Shown one piece after another: positions 17,451-25,731 of a DNA stretch of 64,000 bases. Made by a program: the position numbers and the translations under genes. The notes beneath the pieces are model-generated. The model saw only the letters and a list, made by a program, of their open reading frames with translations. It made no database searches and was not told the DNA's origin. Source of the DNA: Schaalia hyovaginalis (GTDB taxonomy: Bacteria > Actinomycetota > Actinomycetes > Actinomycetales > Actinomycetaceae). The first letter of the stretch is position 1; each line of letters begins with the position of its first letter. The stretch is from assembly GCF_014208035.1 (NCBI RefSeq), contig NZ_JACHMK010000001.1, positions 372,001-436,000 of the forward strand. The letters run 5' to 3'.

Positions 17451-18806
17451 TCACTCGCTCAGCAGGGCGTTGACCTTGGCGGCCAGTTCGGCGAGGGCGC
17501 TCGCCGGGTCGGCTTCGCCCCGCTCGATCTTCTCGATGACGAGGTCGGCCTCGGTGTTGATCTCATCCGCCTTGAAGGTGATCGGGTAGTAGGAGAGGGC
17601 CTCCGGGTCCTTCGCGATGTCGAGGAAGGCGGAGACGTCGACTCCGGCGGCCTTGTGGGCTGCGGCCGCGGCCTCGGACTGGGCGGTGATCGAGGGGAAG
17701 ACGACGGCTTCGGCGGCGATCACGGTCTGGCACTTCTCGGAGGTGAGGTACTTGACCCACTGCCAGGCCTCGTCCTGGTGCTTCGAGGCCGCGGTGATCG
17801 AGGGGGCGAGCCCGTTGATGATCGTCTTGCGGCCTTCGGGGCCCTTGGGCAGCGGGGCGAAGGCGAATTCCTGGGCCTCGGACTGGGACCAGGTGTTGAT
17901 CCTCCAGGAGCCGTCGGGCACGAGGGCGGCCTTGTTCTGCTCCATCATCGGTTGGAGGCCGAGGTTGCCGGCCTTCTCGACGGGGGTGACGTATCCGGCG
18001 TCGATCTGCTTCTGCCACCAGGTGAGCGCCTCGGCGAGCTTCGGGTCGTCGAGGTTGTAGTGGGTGCCGAAGGGGTTCTTGTCGAGGTAGGTGAATCCGT
18101 TGGACAGGGCGAGCCACGACCAGGGGCCCTGGCCGACGACTCCGCCGCCGGTCTCGAGGCCCCATCCGTAGGTGGCGACCTTCGTCTTGTCGAAGCCGGG
18201 CTCGTCGCCCCTCACGCCGTTCTCGTCGATCGTCAGGCGGGCGACGAGCTTGCCGAAGGAGCCGCCGTCCTGCGGGTTCCAGTCGAGGTCGGCGAGGTCG
18301 GCGGCGCTCAGGCCCGCGTCGGTGACGTCCTTGACGTTGTAGACGAGGGCGATGGTGTCCCAGTCCTGGGGGATGCCGAAGGTCTTGCCGTCGTAGTCCC
18401 ACAGGGAGGCGAGGTCGCCGGTGTACTGGGACAGGTCGATCCCGTCCTTGTCGATCATCGGCTTGAGGTCGGTGAGGACGCCCTTGGAGGCGAGCTCGGG
18501 GTAGTGGGCGACGTGGTTGGTGATGACGTCGGGGGCGGTTCCGGAGTTGATGCCGACGGTGAGGTTCTTCCAGTAGTCGTCCCAGCCCTTCTGGTCGATG
18601 GTGACGTGGATGCCGCTCTCCTTCTCGAAGGCGTCGGCGCACTTCTGGTAGGCGGTCTGCTGGTTGGGGTCCCAGAGGGAGTAGGTGATCCCGGTGGAGG
18701 CGGCTGAGGACTCGGAGCCGTTCTCGGTGAGTTCGGCGGGGGTGCAGGCGGCGAGGGCTCCTGCCGTGAGCCCCGCTGCTGCGAGGAATGCGAGGTGGCG
18801 TCTCAT
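17451..18806 (-). CDS. Sugar-binding lipoprotein of the alpha-galactoside ABC importer
   Basis: 451-residue family 1 substrate-binding protein. The signal peptide MRRHLAFLAAAGLTAGALAA precedes the lipobox cysteine. The mature protein contains ITYSLWDPNQQTAYQKCAD, TIDQKGWDDYWKNL and GTAPDVITNHVAHYPELASK, the opening lobe of carbohydrate-binding proteins. It lies between the two permeases and the GH36 enzyme, only six bases from the latter, so it is the capture subunit for the same oligosaccharide. Confidence 0.9.
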   Translation of the reverse strand: MRRHLAFLAAAGLTAGALAACTPAELTENGSESSAASTGITYSLWDPNQQTAYQKCADAFEKESGIHVTIDQKGWDDYWKNLTVGINSGTAPDVITNHVAHYPELASKGVLTDLKPMIDKDGIDLSQYTGDLASLWDYDGKTFGIPQDWDTIALVYNVKDVTDAGLSAADLADLDWNPQDGGSFGKLVARLTIDENGVRGDEPGFDKTKVATYGWGLETGGGVVGQGPWSWLALSNGFTYLDKNPFGTHYNLDDPKLAEALTWWQKQIDAGYVTPVEKAGNLGLQPMMEQNKAALVPDGSWRINTWSQSEAQEFAFAPLPKGPEGRKTIINGLAPSITAASKHQDEAWQWVKYLTSEKCQTVIAAEAVVFPSITAQSEAAAAAHKAAGVDVSAFLDIAKDPEALSYYPITFKADEINTEADLVIEKIERGEADPASALAELAAKVNALLSE

Positions 18807-18849
18807 TGTGTTCTCTCCTTCGAGAAGTGCGCGGTGTGCGCGGGATGGA

Positions 18850-19731
18850 TTACTTGGCTGCGGTGAGGCTGATGGAGGACACGAGCTTGCGTCCGAGGAC
18901 GATGAGGATGATGAACATCGGGATCGTCTGGAGGGTGGCCGCGGCCATGAGGCCGGTCCAGTCGGGGCGGGTGGAGGGGGAGCTCTGCTGGAAGGCGGCC
19001 AGGGCGACGTTGAGGAGGCGGACCGTGTGGTGCTGGCCGACGAGTTGGGGCCAGAGGTATTCGTTCCAGGCGAAGACGGCCTGGATGATCGCGACGGTCG
19101 TGATGGGGGCCGAGGTCATGGGCACGATGACTTTTCTGAAGGTCGTCCATGAGCCCGCCCCGTCGAGCATGGCCGCTTCTTCGACTTCCTTGGGGAGGCC
19201 GAGCATGAACTGGCGGAGGAAGAAAATCGCGAAGGGGCTGACGAGGACGTAGGGGGCGAGGAGGCCGGCGAAGCTGTTGAGGAGCCCGAGGTCTTTGATG
19301 AGGACGAAGTTGGGCAGGACGATGAAGATCGGCGGGATCATCATGCCGGTGAGGAGGATCCCGAAGACGAGGTCGCGTCCGGGGAAGCGCAGGCGCGCGA
19401 AGGCGTAGGCGGCCATCGTTGATGTGACGACCTGCCCGATGACGAGGATGCCGGTGAAGATGAAGGAGTTCCTCAGGTAGAGCCAGAAGTACATCTTCGC
19501 GCCGGTGCCTCCGGCGGCGATGTCCTCCTCGAGGGAGACGAGGCCGAGGACCCTGCGGAAGTTGACGTCGGTGAGGCGCTGGGGGATCGGCGAGTAGTCG
19601 CCGTTGAAGACGTCGGCGTTGGGGATGAGGGCCGTGCGGATCGCCCAGGCGAAGGGGATGAGCGTGATGGCGAGGAGGAGGGCCATGAGGGCCCATCCGA
19701 TGATGCGTTCGATTCGACCGGTGGAATTCAT
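18850..19731 (-). CDS. Carbohydrate ABC importer permease (MalG type)
   Basis: 293-residue permease with six spans; the EAA loop is EEAAMLDGAGSWTTFRKVIVP. Start ATG at 19731 lies four bases after the stop of the upstream permease; a longer reading with 17 extra residues would overlap that gene and lacks a ribosome site. The external loop after span 1 is long, as in MalG/LacG proteins. Works with the MalF-type permease and the sugar-binding lipoprotein. No ATPase is encoded here, so a shared MsiK-like ATPase elsewhere is likely (family knowledge). Confidence 0.9.
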   Translation of the reverse strand: MNSTGRIERIIGWALMALLLAITLIPFAWAIRTALIPNADVFNGDYSPIPQRLTDVNFRRVLGLVSLEEDIAAGGTGAKMYFWLYLRNSFIFTGILVIGQVVTSTMAAYAFARLRFPGRDLVFGILLTGMMIPPIFIVLPNFVLIKDLGLLNSFAGLLAPYVLVSPFAIFFLRQFMLGLPKEVEEAAMLDGAGSWTTFRKVIVPMTSAPITTVAIIQAVFAWNEYLWPQLVGQHHTVRLLNVALAAFQQSSPSTRPDWTGLMAAATLQTIPMFIILIVLGRKLVSSISLTAAK

Positions 19732-19735
19732 GGCG

Positions 19736-20665
19736 TCACCCGAGATCCGATTGCTCTGCGCGGGAGAAGCGCAGTTGGACAAGTGTCATGAGGAGGATGA
19801 TGAGGAGGAGGACGACGGACATGGCGGCGGCGTAGCCCATCTGCCCCTGTTCGAAGGCCTTCTGATAGATGTAGAAGTAGATGACCCTGGTGGAGCCGAT
19901 CGGCCCGCCCTTGGTGGCGACCGCGACGGTGTCGAAGATCTGGAAGGATCCGATCATCGAGACGATGACGACCATGACGAGGATCGGCCGGGTCAGGGGC
20001 AGGGTGATCCGGAAGAAGGTGCGGGCGGCCGAGGCCCCGTCGAGGGCTGCGGCTTCGTAGACCATCTGGGGGATGGTCTGCATTCCGGCGAAGATCAGCA
20101 GTGCGGTGTAGCCCATGTTCCGCCAGGAGTTGACGAGGGCGACGGTGAGGATCGCGATGTCGGGGTCGCCGTAGAAGGCGATGGGCTCGGTCCCGAGGAG
20201 TTCGAGCCCGTGATTGAGGAGCCCGACGTTGGGGTCGAGGATGAAGAGCGTGATGACGGCGATGGTGACGTTCGGGACCAGCCAGGGGACGAGGAGGAGG
20301 GAGCGGATCAGGGTGGAGTGGCTGATCCGCTGCATGAGGACGGCGATGGCGAGTCCGGCGGCCGTCTGGGTGGTGATGTTGACGATCACGTAGACGGCGG
20401 TGATCGCTAGACTGTGGCCGAAGTTCTCGTCGGCGAGGAGTTTCGCGTAGTTGCCGAATCCGACGAATTCGGGCGCCGTGATGAGGTCCCAGTCGGTGAG
20501 CGAGATCTGCAGCCCTTTGACCATCGGCACGAGGTAGAAGACGAGGAAGCCGATGAGGGCGGGTGCCAGGAAGAGATAGGCGGTGATCGTCGTGCGGCGC
20601 GCGCGAGAGGAGGCCCCGGGTGTGCGGGGCGCGGAGGTCGACGGTGCTGTCGAGTGGTTCATCAT
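19736..20665 (-). CDS. Carbohydrate ABC importer permease (MalF type)
   Basis: 309-residue permease, first gene of the alpha-galactoside operon. A Ser/Thr/Pro-rich N-terminus of about 25 residues leads into TAYLFLAPALIGFLVFYLVP, the usual first span of these permeases. The EAA loop is YEAAALDGASAARTFFRITLP. About six spans. It is transcribed from the promoter at 20696-20725, shared with the divergent ROK regulator. Confidence 0.9.
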   Translation of the reverse strand: MMNHSTAPSTSAPRTPGASSRARRTTITAYLFLAPALIGFLVFYLVPMVKGLQISLTDWDLITAPEFVGFGNYAKLLADENFGHSLAITAVYVIVNITTQTAAGLAIAVLMQRISHSTLIRSLLLVPWLVPNVTIAVITLFILDPNVGLLNHGLELLGTEPIAFYGDPDIAILTVALVNSWRNMGYTALLIFAGMQTIPQMVYEAAALDGASAARTFFRITLPLTRPILVMVVIVSMIGSFQIFDTVAVATKGGPIGSTRVIYFYIYQKAFEQGQMGYAAAMSVVLLLIILLMTLVQLRFSRAEQSDLG

Positions 20666-20695
20666 TGAATCCTCATTCGCTGTGAAATCTCTTCG

Positions 20696-20725
20696 AATAT
20701 AACGTAAGTTTCTTAATTAAGTCAA
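20696..20725 (-). promoter_or_regulatory. Sigma-70-type promoter of the alpha-galactoside operon
   Basis: On the minus strand TTGACT and TATATT stand 18 bases apart in an AT-rich patch, 31 bases upstream of the MalF-type start. This is the best promoter match in the window. The spacer contains the palindrome at 20712-20721, placing a repressor site between -35 and -10. Confidence 0.7.
20712..20721. promoter_or_regulatory. Palindrome CTTAATTAAG, candidate ROK operator
   Basis: Perfect 10-bp palindrome overlapping the promoter spacer, 23 bases upstream of the ROK gene start. ROK repressors of the NagC/XylR family bind AT-rich symmetric sites; position and sequence fit repression of the operon and of the regulator itself. 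Confidence 0.5.
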
Positions 20726-20743
20726 GCCCAGGAGGAGGGGAGC

Positions 20744-21913
20744 ATGAGAGCACCGCGACGGATCCAGCGCAGGGCCAACATGTCCGCAGCCCTGAAGAGC
20801 TGCATCGACGGTCCCCGCACGCTCGCCGATATCGCCGCCGCCACGGGTGTGACGCGCGTCGCCGCCGAAGCCGTCGTCTCCGACCTCGTCGAACTCGGAT
20901 GGCTCGAGGAAGTCGCCGTCACCCCGGCCGCCCCGAGGCTCGGAAGGCCGGCCGCCCACATCGGCCTCCACTCCGCCCTCGGCCAGGTCCTCTCCATCGA
21001 CATCGGCGCCCACCACGCCACCGCCATGACCGCCGACCTCTCCGGCGCGATCCTCGCCGCCGAGAGGATCGAACTCGCCGAGGACCTGATCGCGCCGGAC
21101 CGCCTCGACGCCTCCATCGGCCTCGGCCGCAGGGTCCTCGCGAGGAACCCGGGCCTGCCCGTGTGGACCTGCACCCTCGCCTCCCCCGGCGTCGTCCACG
21201 AGGGCGTCGTCGCCTACTTCGGCGGAGAGGGCATGCCCGGATGGAAGGGCGTCCGCCTCGACGAAGAAGTCGGCGCCGCCCTCGGCACCCGCGTGCGCAG
21301 CGCCGGGGACTGCGCCCTCGGCGCGCGAGGGGAATCCTGGAGGGGCGCCGCCGCGGCCTTCGACGACGTCGTCTACATCCTCGCGGGCAGGCGCACCGGC
21401 GCGGCCTCGGTCATCAACCACCGCGTCCACGAGGGCCTTTTCGGAGCGGCCGGCCTCATCGGCGAACTCCCCCAGCTCCGCTGGCGCGAACTCGAAGAAG
21501 AGGTCTTCGCCGACGCCCTCTACGAGGGGGCGAGCCCCACGAGGGAGGACCTCATCCGCGCCGCCCGCCGATCGGATTCACGCGCCCTGCGCGCCCTCGA
21601 CGAATACGCCGAAGTCCTCGCCCTGGGGGCCGCCGCGATGATCCTCGCCCTCGCCCCCCAGTGCCTCGTCGTCGGCGGACAGTACTCGGCCGACGCCGAC
21701 CTCTTCCTCCCGCGCCTGACCGAAGCGCTCGATCGGCTCTGCCCCTTCGCGCCCGAAGTCGTCGTATCGACCCTCGGAGCGGACGCCGTCGTCCAGGGGG
21801 GGATCCGCCTCGCCCTCGACGACATCCTCGACCGGCTCGACGCGATCGTCCAGGGCGCCGACTTCTTCCCGGCTGCCACGCCCGAGAGCCTCTGGGCCGA
21901 GGACCGGCGCTGA
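20744..21913 (+). CDS. ROK-family transcriptional regulator
   Basis: 389-residue regulator. Residues 10-50 form a winged helix (TLADIAAATGVTRVAAEAVV), followed by GRPAAHIGLH and the ROK sugar-kinase-like domain. The ATP-site start LSIDIGAHHATAMTADLSG is present, but the zinc motif (CxCGxxGCxE) and the following His are missing, and the usual ENDANAAALGE loop is SAGDCALGARGE. It is therefore a regulator, not a kinase. Divergent from the alpha-galactoside operon with a palindrome between them, so local sugar-responsive repression is likely. Ribosome site GGAGGAGGGG is close to ATG 20744. Confidence 0.85.
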   Translation: MRAPRRIQRRANMSAALKSCIDGPRTLADIAAATGVTRVAAEAVVSDLVELGWLEEVAVTPAAPRLGRPAAHIGLHSALGQVLSIDIGAHHATAMTADLSGAILAAERIELAEDLIAPDRLDASIGLGRRVLARNPGLPVWTCTLASPGVVHEGVVAYFGGEGMPGWKGVRLDEEVGAALGTRVRSAGDCALGARGESWRGAAAAFDDVVYILAGRRTGAASVINHRVHEGLFGAAGLIGELPQLRWRELEEEVFADALYEGASPTREDLIRAARRSDSRALRALDEYAEVLALGAAAMILALAPQCLVVGGQYSADADLFLPRLTEALDRLCPFAPEVVVSTLGADAVVQGGIRLALDDILDRLDAIVQGADFFPAATPESLWAEDRR

Positions 21914-21970
21914 ACCGGACGGAGCCCGGGGCCTGACCCCCGGACGAAGAACCCCGCCGGAACACGACGA

Positions 21971-22014
21971 CTCCCCGGAAGAAGGACGGTCCGCGCCGTC
22001 CGGCTTCCGGGGAG
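21971..22014. terminator. Bidirectional hairpin between convergent genes
   Basis: Outer arms CTCCCCGGAAG/CTTCCGGGGAG enclose an inner stem GACGG/CCGTC. It lies 57 bases after the ROK stop and 30 bases past the stop of the membrane protein on the other strand, so it can end both. Confidence 0.65.
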
Positions 22015-22044
22015 CGCCCCGCCGAGGGGCCGGGATCCGCCGCC

Positions 22045-23079
22045 TCAGGCCGAGGCGAAGAACCCCGCCTTCTCAGGGGTCGTGCCCAGGCGCCCGGCGA
22101 TGAGCCGCTTGTCCTCGTCCGAGGCGAGATCGCGGATCCATCCGATGGACTCGGGCGTATCCGCATAGACCTCTTGGACGAAGGGGTTGCGGCGAAGCGT
22201 CGCGATCCTGTGGATGTGCCGGGCGAAGACGAAGACGTTGATCGCCAGGGCCGCCGCCGACACGAGGAACAGGGCGTAGGGGTTGTGCGCGCTGCGGTGC
22301 GCGAACATGGAGTCCTGCATGAAATGCGGGAAGGTGAGGACCACCGCGCACCAGAAGGTCAGCGTGTAGGCCCGGTACTGGATCCACGCCCCGCGCCCGA
22401 ACTTCATGAAGGCCGGGATCGTGCACGAGGCGAGGAGCGCCACGCCCGAGTACCAGGCCCGATCAGCCAGGCAGTTGTACACGTAGGCGAAGTTCCACAC
22501 GTCGTAGGCGACGATCCACCAGATCGTCAGATCGGTCCATACCAGCGCCCGCTCCTTGCCCTTCGACACGAAGATGCCGATCCAGCCGGAGATCGCCAGC
22601 AGATTGAGGATGCCCGCGATGCCGTTCATGATGTTCCAGGGCCCGCCCCAGGTGACCATGCCCTGCGAGGGATCGACGCCGTGGATGAAATAGCACTGGA
22701 AATCGCGCACCACGGCCTCGGCGATGTTGAGCGCGAGGATCGCGGGAGGGATCAGCAGATACCACCTGTTGTGCCGCAGCCTCGGAAAGACCTGGAGCGC
22801 GACGAGGCACAGGGAGCCCGCGAGGGCGGAGTACTGCTTGACGATCGGGAACCACCCGGCTGAAGCCGTGCCCGCGGTCGACGTCGGCCACCAGAAGATC
22901 GTGAGGGCGACGGGGATGACGATGAACACGGCGAGGACGGCCCACATGTTGCGCTGAGCGAGCCAGGCGGTGAAGGCGAGAGCCGCGACGACGACGGCGA
23001 GCGTCGCGTAGTCCCACCATTCGCCGACTTCGAAGAAGAAGAGCGTCGGATACTCCGGAGGGATGATTCCGCCCGTCAT
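22045..23079 (-). CDS. Multi-pass membrane protein of unknown function (DUF5692-like), paralogue of 24295-25584
   Basis: 344-residue membrane protein with about eight spans. It resembles, from memory, the DUF5692 family; function unknown. Conserved with its paralogue: the block AYDVWNFAYVYNCLADRAWY, then ALLASCTIPAF, plus INVFVFARHIHRIATLRRNP near the C-terminus. Also seen: NIAEAVVRDFQCYF and GGPWNIMNGIAGILNL. ATG 23079 overlaps the stop of the SRPBCC-like gene (ATGA) and follows AAGGAGCAGCG, so the two are co-translated. The many aromatic and polar residues inside spans suggest a ligand or cofactor site in the membrane. Confidence 0.7.
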   Translation of the reverse strand: MTGGIIPPEYPTLFFFEVGEWWDYATLAVVVAALAFTAWLAQRNMWAVLAVFIVIPVALTIFWWPTSTAGTASAGWFPIVKQYSALAGSLCLVALQVFPRLRHNRWYLLIPPAILALNIAEAVVRDFQCYFIHGVDPSQGMVTWGGPWNIMNGIAGILNLLAISGWIGIFVSKGKERALVWTDLTIWWIVAYDVWNFAYVYNCLADRAWYSGVALLASCTIPAFMKFGRGAWIQYRAYTLTFWCAVVLTFPHFMQDSMFAHRSAHNPYALFLVSAAALAINVFVFARHIHRIATLRRNPFVQEVYADTPESIGWIRDLASDEDKRLIAGRLGTTPEKAGFFASA

Positions 23080-24119
23080 CGCTGCTCCTTGCCCCAATCG
23101 GGGAGGTAGCTCCGCTCCATCTTCTGACGGATCTGCTCATCCCAGGAGAACTCGGGCTCGCTCCAGCCCTCGAAGTAGTCGGCATCGACATCGTGCTCCC
23201 AGGGCGTGCCGGGGCCCGTCGGCGGCCACGAGGGATCCTCGGTCACCGGGGGGCGGATCTCGGCGACGGCGGGCGCCGAGCGGCCGTAGCGGAACCACTG
23301 GGTGTAGGTGTCCTCGAAGAGCGGCGTGCCGTCGTAGCGGCCCGCGGGAGTCGAGGAGCCGAAGAAGCGGCCGCCGAGCATGCCCCTCATGAAACGGCCC
23401 GTGAAGTGCTGCTTCTTGCGGAACTCCAGGACGCGCTTGACGTAGAGGTTCTGCAGGTGCGTCATGCAGCCGCCGATGAACTCGATGTTCACCCAGTTGA
23501 GCGCGGTCATCGCGGCGGAGCCCGGCTCGTAGCCGATCCGCCAGTGGTTGATGAGGCGCGTGCGCCCGCCCTCGAGCGGCACCACGTAGAAGCACCAGGC
23601 CGCGGCGAAGTGCGTCATGCCGGGGAAGCGAAAGGCGTAGGAGCCCGGGGCCTTCGGCGGGTTCTTCGTGTCGACCCACTGGACCATGTACTTGCCGGGG
23701 ACGATATCGGCCCATTCCATCGACATGCCGTGGAAGTCGAAGGCGGCAATGTCGCCCGGCATCATCGAGTCGGGCTGCTGGAACTCCTCCTGGATCTCGT
23801 AGGAGTTGAAGAAGGGGAGGCGGGCGAAGGTCCGTTCGAGGAACTCCGAGGAGAAGGATCCGGACTTCTCGGCCCCGATCTGCTTGAAGAGCCTCCACAC
23901 CGCGTAGGCCGGGGCGTCGATCGTGATGGCGTAGGTCGAGGAGTAGCCGTTGTCGTAGTTCGCGTCGATGAGGTCATCACCCGGGTAGCGCCATGCCTGC
24001 TCCTCGGGCGTCGCCTTGCCGGACAGCTGGCTGAAGGCGTACATGCCTCCGAGGAGGCCCAGGCCTCCCAGGGCGACGAGCTTGCCGAGCCTGTTGCTGC
24101 GAGCGGATGAAGAAGTCAT
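23076..24119 (-). CDS. Membrane-anchored SRPBCC-like protein of unknown function
   Basis: 347-residue protein: a short basic N-terminus, one span (LVALGGLGLLGGMYAFS) and a large soluble domain. The stretch STYAITIDAPAYAVWRLFKQ starts like SRPBCC/START-type proteins, which hold hydrophobic ligands, and RTRLINHWRIGYEP resembles a later strand of that fold. Last 80 residues are Pro/Trp-rich. Start chosen at 24119 because AAGGAGGATCGACG precedes it; a longer frame reaching 24260 would run through the intergenic promoter. Sits in the middle of a locus with two paralogous membrane proteins, which suggests the three act together, perhaps on a lipid-like molecule (inference). Confidence 0.6.
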   Translation of the reverse strand: MTSSSARSNRLGKLVALGGLGLLGGMYAFSQLSGKATPEEQAWRYPGDDLIDANYDNGYSSTYAITIDAPAYAVWRLFKQIGAEKSGSFSSEFLERTFARLPFFNSYEIQEEFQQPDSMMPGDIAAFDFHGMSMEWADIVPGKYMVQWVDTKNPPKAPGSYAFRFPGMTHFAAAWCFYVVPLEGGRTRLINHWRIGYEPGSAAMTALNWVNIEFIGGCMTHLQNLYVKRVLEFRKKQHFTGRFMRGMLGGRFFGSSTPAGRYDGTPLFEDTYTQWFRYGRSAPAVAEIRPPVTEDPSWPPTGPGTPWEHDVDADYFEGWSEPEFSWDEQIRQKMERSYLPDWGKEQR

Positions 24120-24294
24120 CGTCGATCCTCCTTGTGGGGTCGTCGTGTATGCGTCGCGGCGCATCGGCCTCGTCTTCGGGGCCCTCATGCGATCCATTTC
24201 CGCGGACTTTTTTCCGAATTGCCACTTTTTTGTGGTTGACCCACTACCATAATCGGTCATATTGAGCCTCGAGGCGGTTTCAAGGAGGAAACCA
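24120..24294. promoter_or_regulatory. Divergent promoter region of the membrane/SRPBCC locus
   Basis: 175 bases between divergent genes, unusually AT-rich around 24200-24260. CATAAT (24248-24253) is a possible -10 box for the plus-strand gene. The sequence GTGGTTGACCCAC just before it contains a small inverted repeat (GTGG/CCAC) that could be an operator. Weak evidence by eye. Confidence 0.35.
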
Positions 24295-25584
24295 GTGGAT
24301 TCTTTGTTCCTGTGGGAACTCGGTTCGCCGAAAGTCTATCTTTTGTGGATTGTCGTACTGCTCGCGCAGATTCTCGTCGCCGAGATCAATCGGCGCTGGA
24401 ATTGGACGATCTTCGCGGTCTGGACCATCGGGGGCATTGCGCTCATGCCCTACGCCTGGATCCACGGAACGCCGATGGTCGGGTGGTTCCCCTTCGGCAA
24501 GTACGCGATCATGATCCTCACCGCGACGATGACCGGGATCGTCCTCGTCTATGCGAAGCGCAATCCGGTCAAGGCCCACAAGTACGCGATCTGGCTGGGT
24601 GTCGCGCTGTGGATCGGGCTCGCCGTGAACATCATGGAGGCGAACGTCCGCGACCTCACGATCTGGTGGAACGCGGACGCCTACTACGCCTGCGGCGCCG
24701 ATTGGCAGTGCCTGAAGGGCGTGAACGACTCCCACACGATCGACATGATCGCGGGCCTGCCCGAGGCGCGGGGCGTCAGCGCCGAGCTCCATTCGCAGGC
24801 CTGGTACGAGGCGGTTGCGGCGAACCTGAAGGAGCGCCACGTCGGCATCGATCCGGCCACCGGGTTCCGCACGATCGGCGGCTACTGGAATCTGCTCTCC
24901 GCGGCCGCGGGCCTGCTCAACATCATCACGATCACCGGCCTCGGCAAGATCATCGCGACCTCGCCCGGCAAGCAGAAGGTTCGCGGTCTCATCTGGGTCG
25001 ACATGGTGTGGCCCTGGGTGATCGCCTACGACCTGTGGAACCACGCCTTCCTCTACAACTCTCTGGCCGACTACACGTGGTACTGCACGCTCGCGCTGCT
25101 GCTGGCCTGCACGATTCCGGCCTTCACGTGGGCGAAGGGGCAGTGGATCTGGTTCCGGTGCTTCACCCTGGTCTTCTGGATTTCGATGAACACGCTGCTT
25201 CCGGAGATTCTCGTGCCCCCCTCGGATATTTTCAATTTTGCAACAATGGATCCGAGGGCGAATATCGCCTGTGCGGCGGTCGCTCTCATCGCGAATGTGG
25301 CGCTCTTCGTCTATTGGCTGTACAAGATCGTCGCATTCAAGCGGAACCCGATTACCGGCGTTCTTTATCCGGAACTTTCGGAATTTAGGACCATCGTCCT
25401 GGATCATTGTGATGATCGGGATAAGTACTTCATCGTCGACCGAATTCCCGAGACTCCGGAGGAATTGGGATTCCAGCCCGAATCGCCCGTGCCTCCGGCC
25501 GAGGGATACGCCTCCTGGATGCCGTGGTGGAAGGGCGAGGATCGGCGCTATCCCAAGCCCCGTTCCCCCATGCGCCGCCGCTGA
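24295..25584 (+). CDS. Multi-pass membrane protein of unknown function (DUF5692-like), paralogue of 22045-23079
   Basis: 429-residue membrane protein with about eight spans, divergent from the other two genes of the locus. Shared block with its paralogue: AYDLWNHAFLYNSLADYTWY, LLLACTIPAF and YWLYKIVAFKRNP. It has an extra soluble insert of about 60 residues after span 4 (cysteines in YYACGADWQCLKG, possibly a disulfide outside the cell) and a Pro/Arg-rich C-terminal tail ending in PRSPMRRR. GTG at 24295 is chosen because AAGGAGG lies eight bases before it; the upstream TTG at 24262 has no ribosome site. Function unknown. Confidence 0.7.
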   Translation: MDSLFLWELGSPKVYLLWIVVLLAQILVAEINRRWNWTIFAVWTIGGIALMPYAWIHGTPMVGWFPFGKYAIMILTATMTGIVLVYAKRNPVKAHKYAIWLGVALWIGLAVNIMEANVRDLTIWWNADAYYACGADWQCLKGVNDSHTIDMIAGLPEARGVSAELHSQAWYEAVAANLKERHVGIDPATGFRTIGGYWNLLSAAAGLLNIITITGLGKIIATSPGKQKVRGLIWVDMVWPWVIAYDLWNHAFLYNSLADYTWYCTLALLLACTIPAFTWAKGQWIWFRCFTLVFWISMNTLLPEILVPPSDIFNFATMDPRANIACAAVALIANVALFVYWLYKIVAFKRNPITGVLYPELSEFRTIVLDHCDDRDKYFIVDRIPETPEELGFQPESPVPPAEGYASWMPWWKGEDRRYPKPRSPMRRR

Positions 25585-25642
25585 GGCCGCCCGCCGCGGC
25601 GCGGCGTCCTGGCGGGGCGGGTGCCCGGCGGCCCTTGCCCTC

Positions 25643-25680
25643 GCGCTCCGCCCTCGTCCGAATCGACGAGGGCGGAGCGC
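25643..25680 (+). terminator. Terminator after the DUF5692-like gene
   Basis: Perfect 16-bp arms (GCGCTCCGCCCTCGTC and complement) around CGAATC, 58 bases past the stop codon, followed by CATTTGG. Confidence 0.75.
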
Positions 25681-25731
25681 CATTTGGCGGAACGCCCGAC
25701 CCCTCGAGTCGACTTTACTTAGACTTGAGAC

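Noticed and set aside
24120..24262. Upstream extensions of the SRPBCC-like gene (to 24260) and the membrane gene (from 24262)
   Set aside because: Good ribosome sites lie directly before 24119 and 24295, and the extensions would occupy the AT-rich promoter region.
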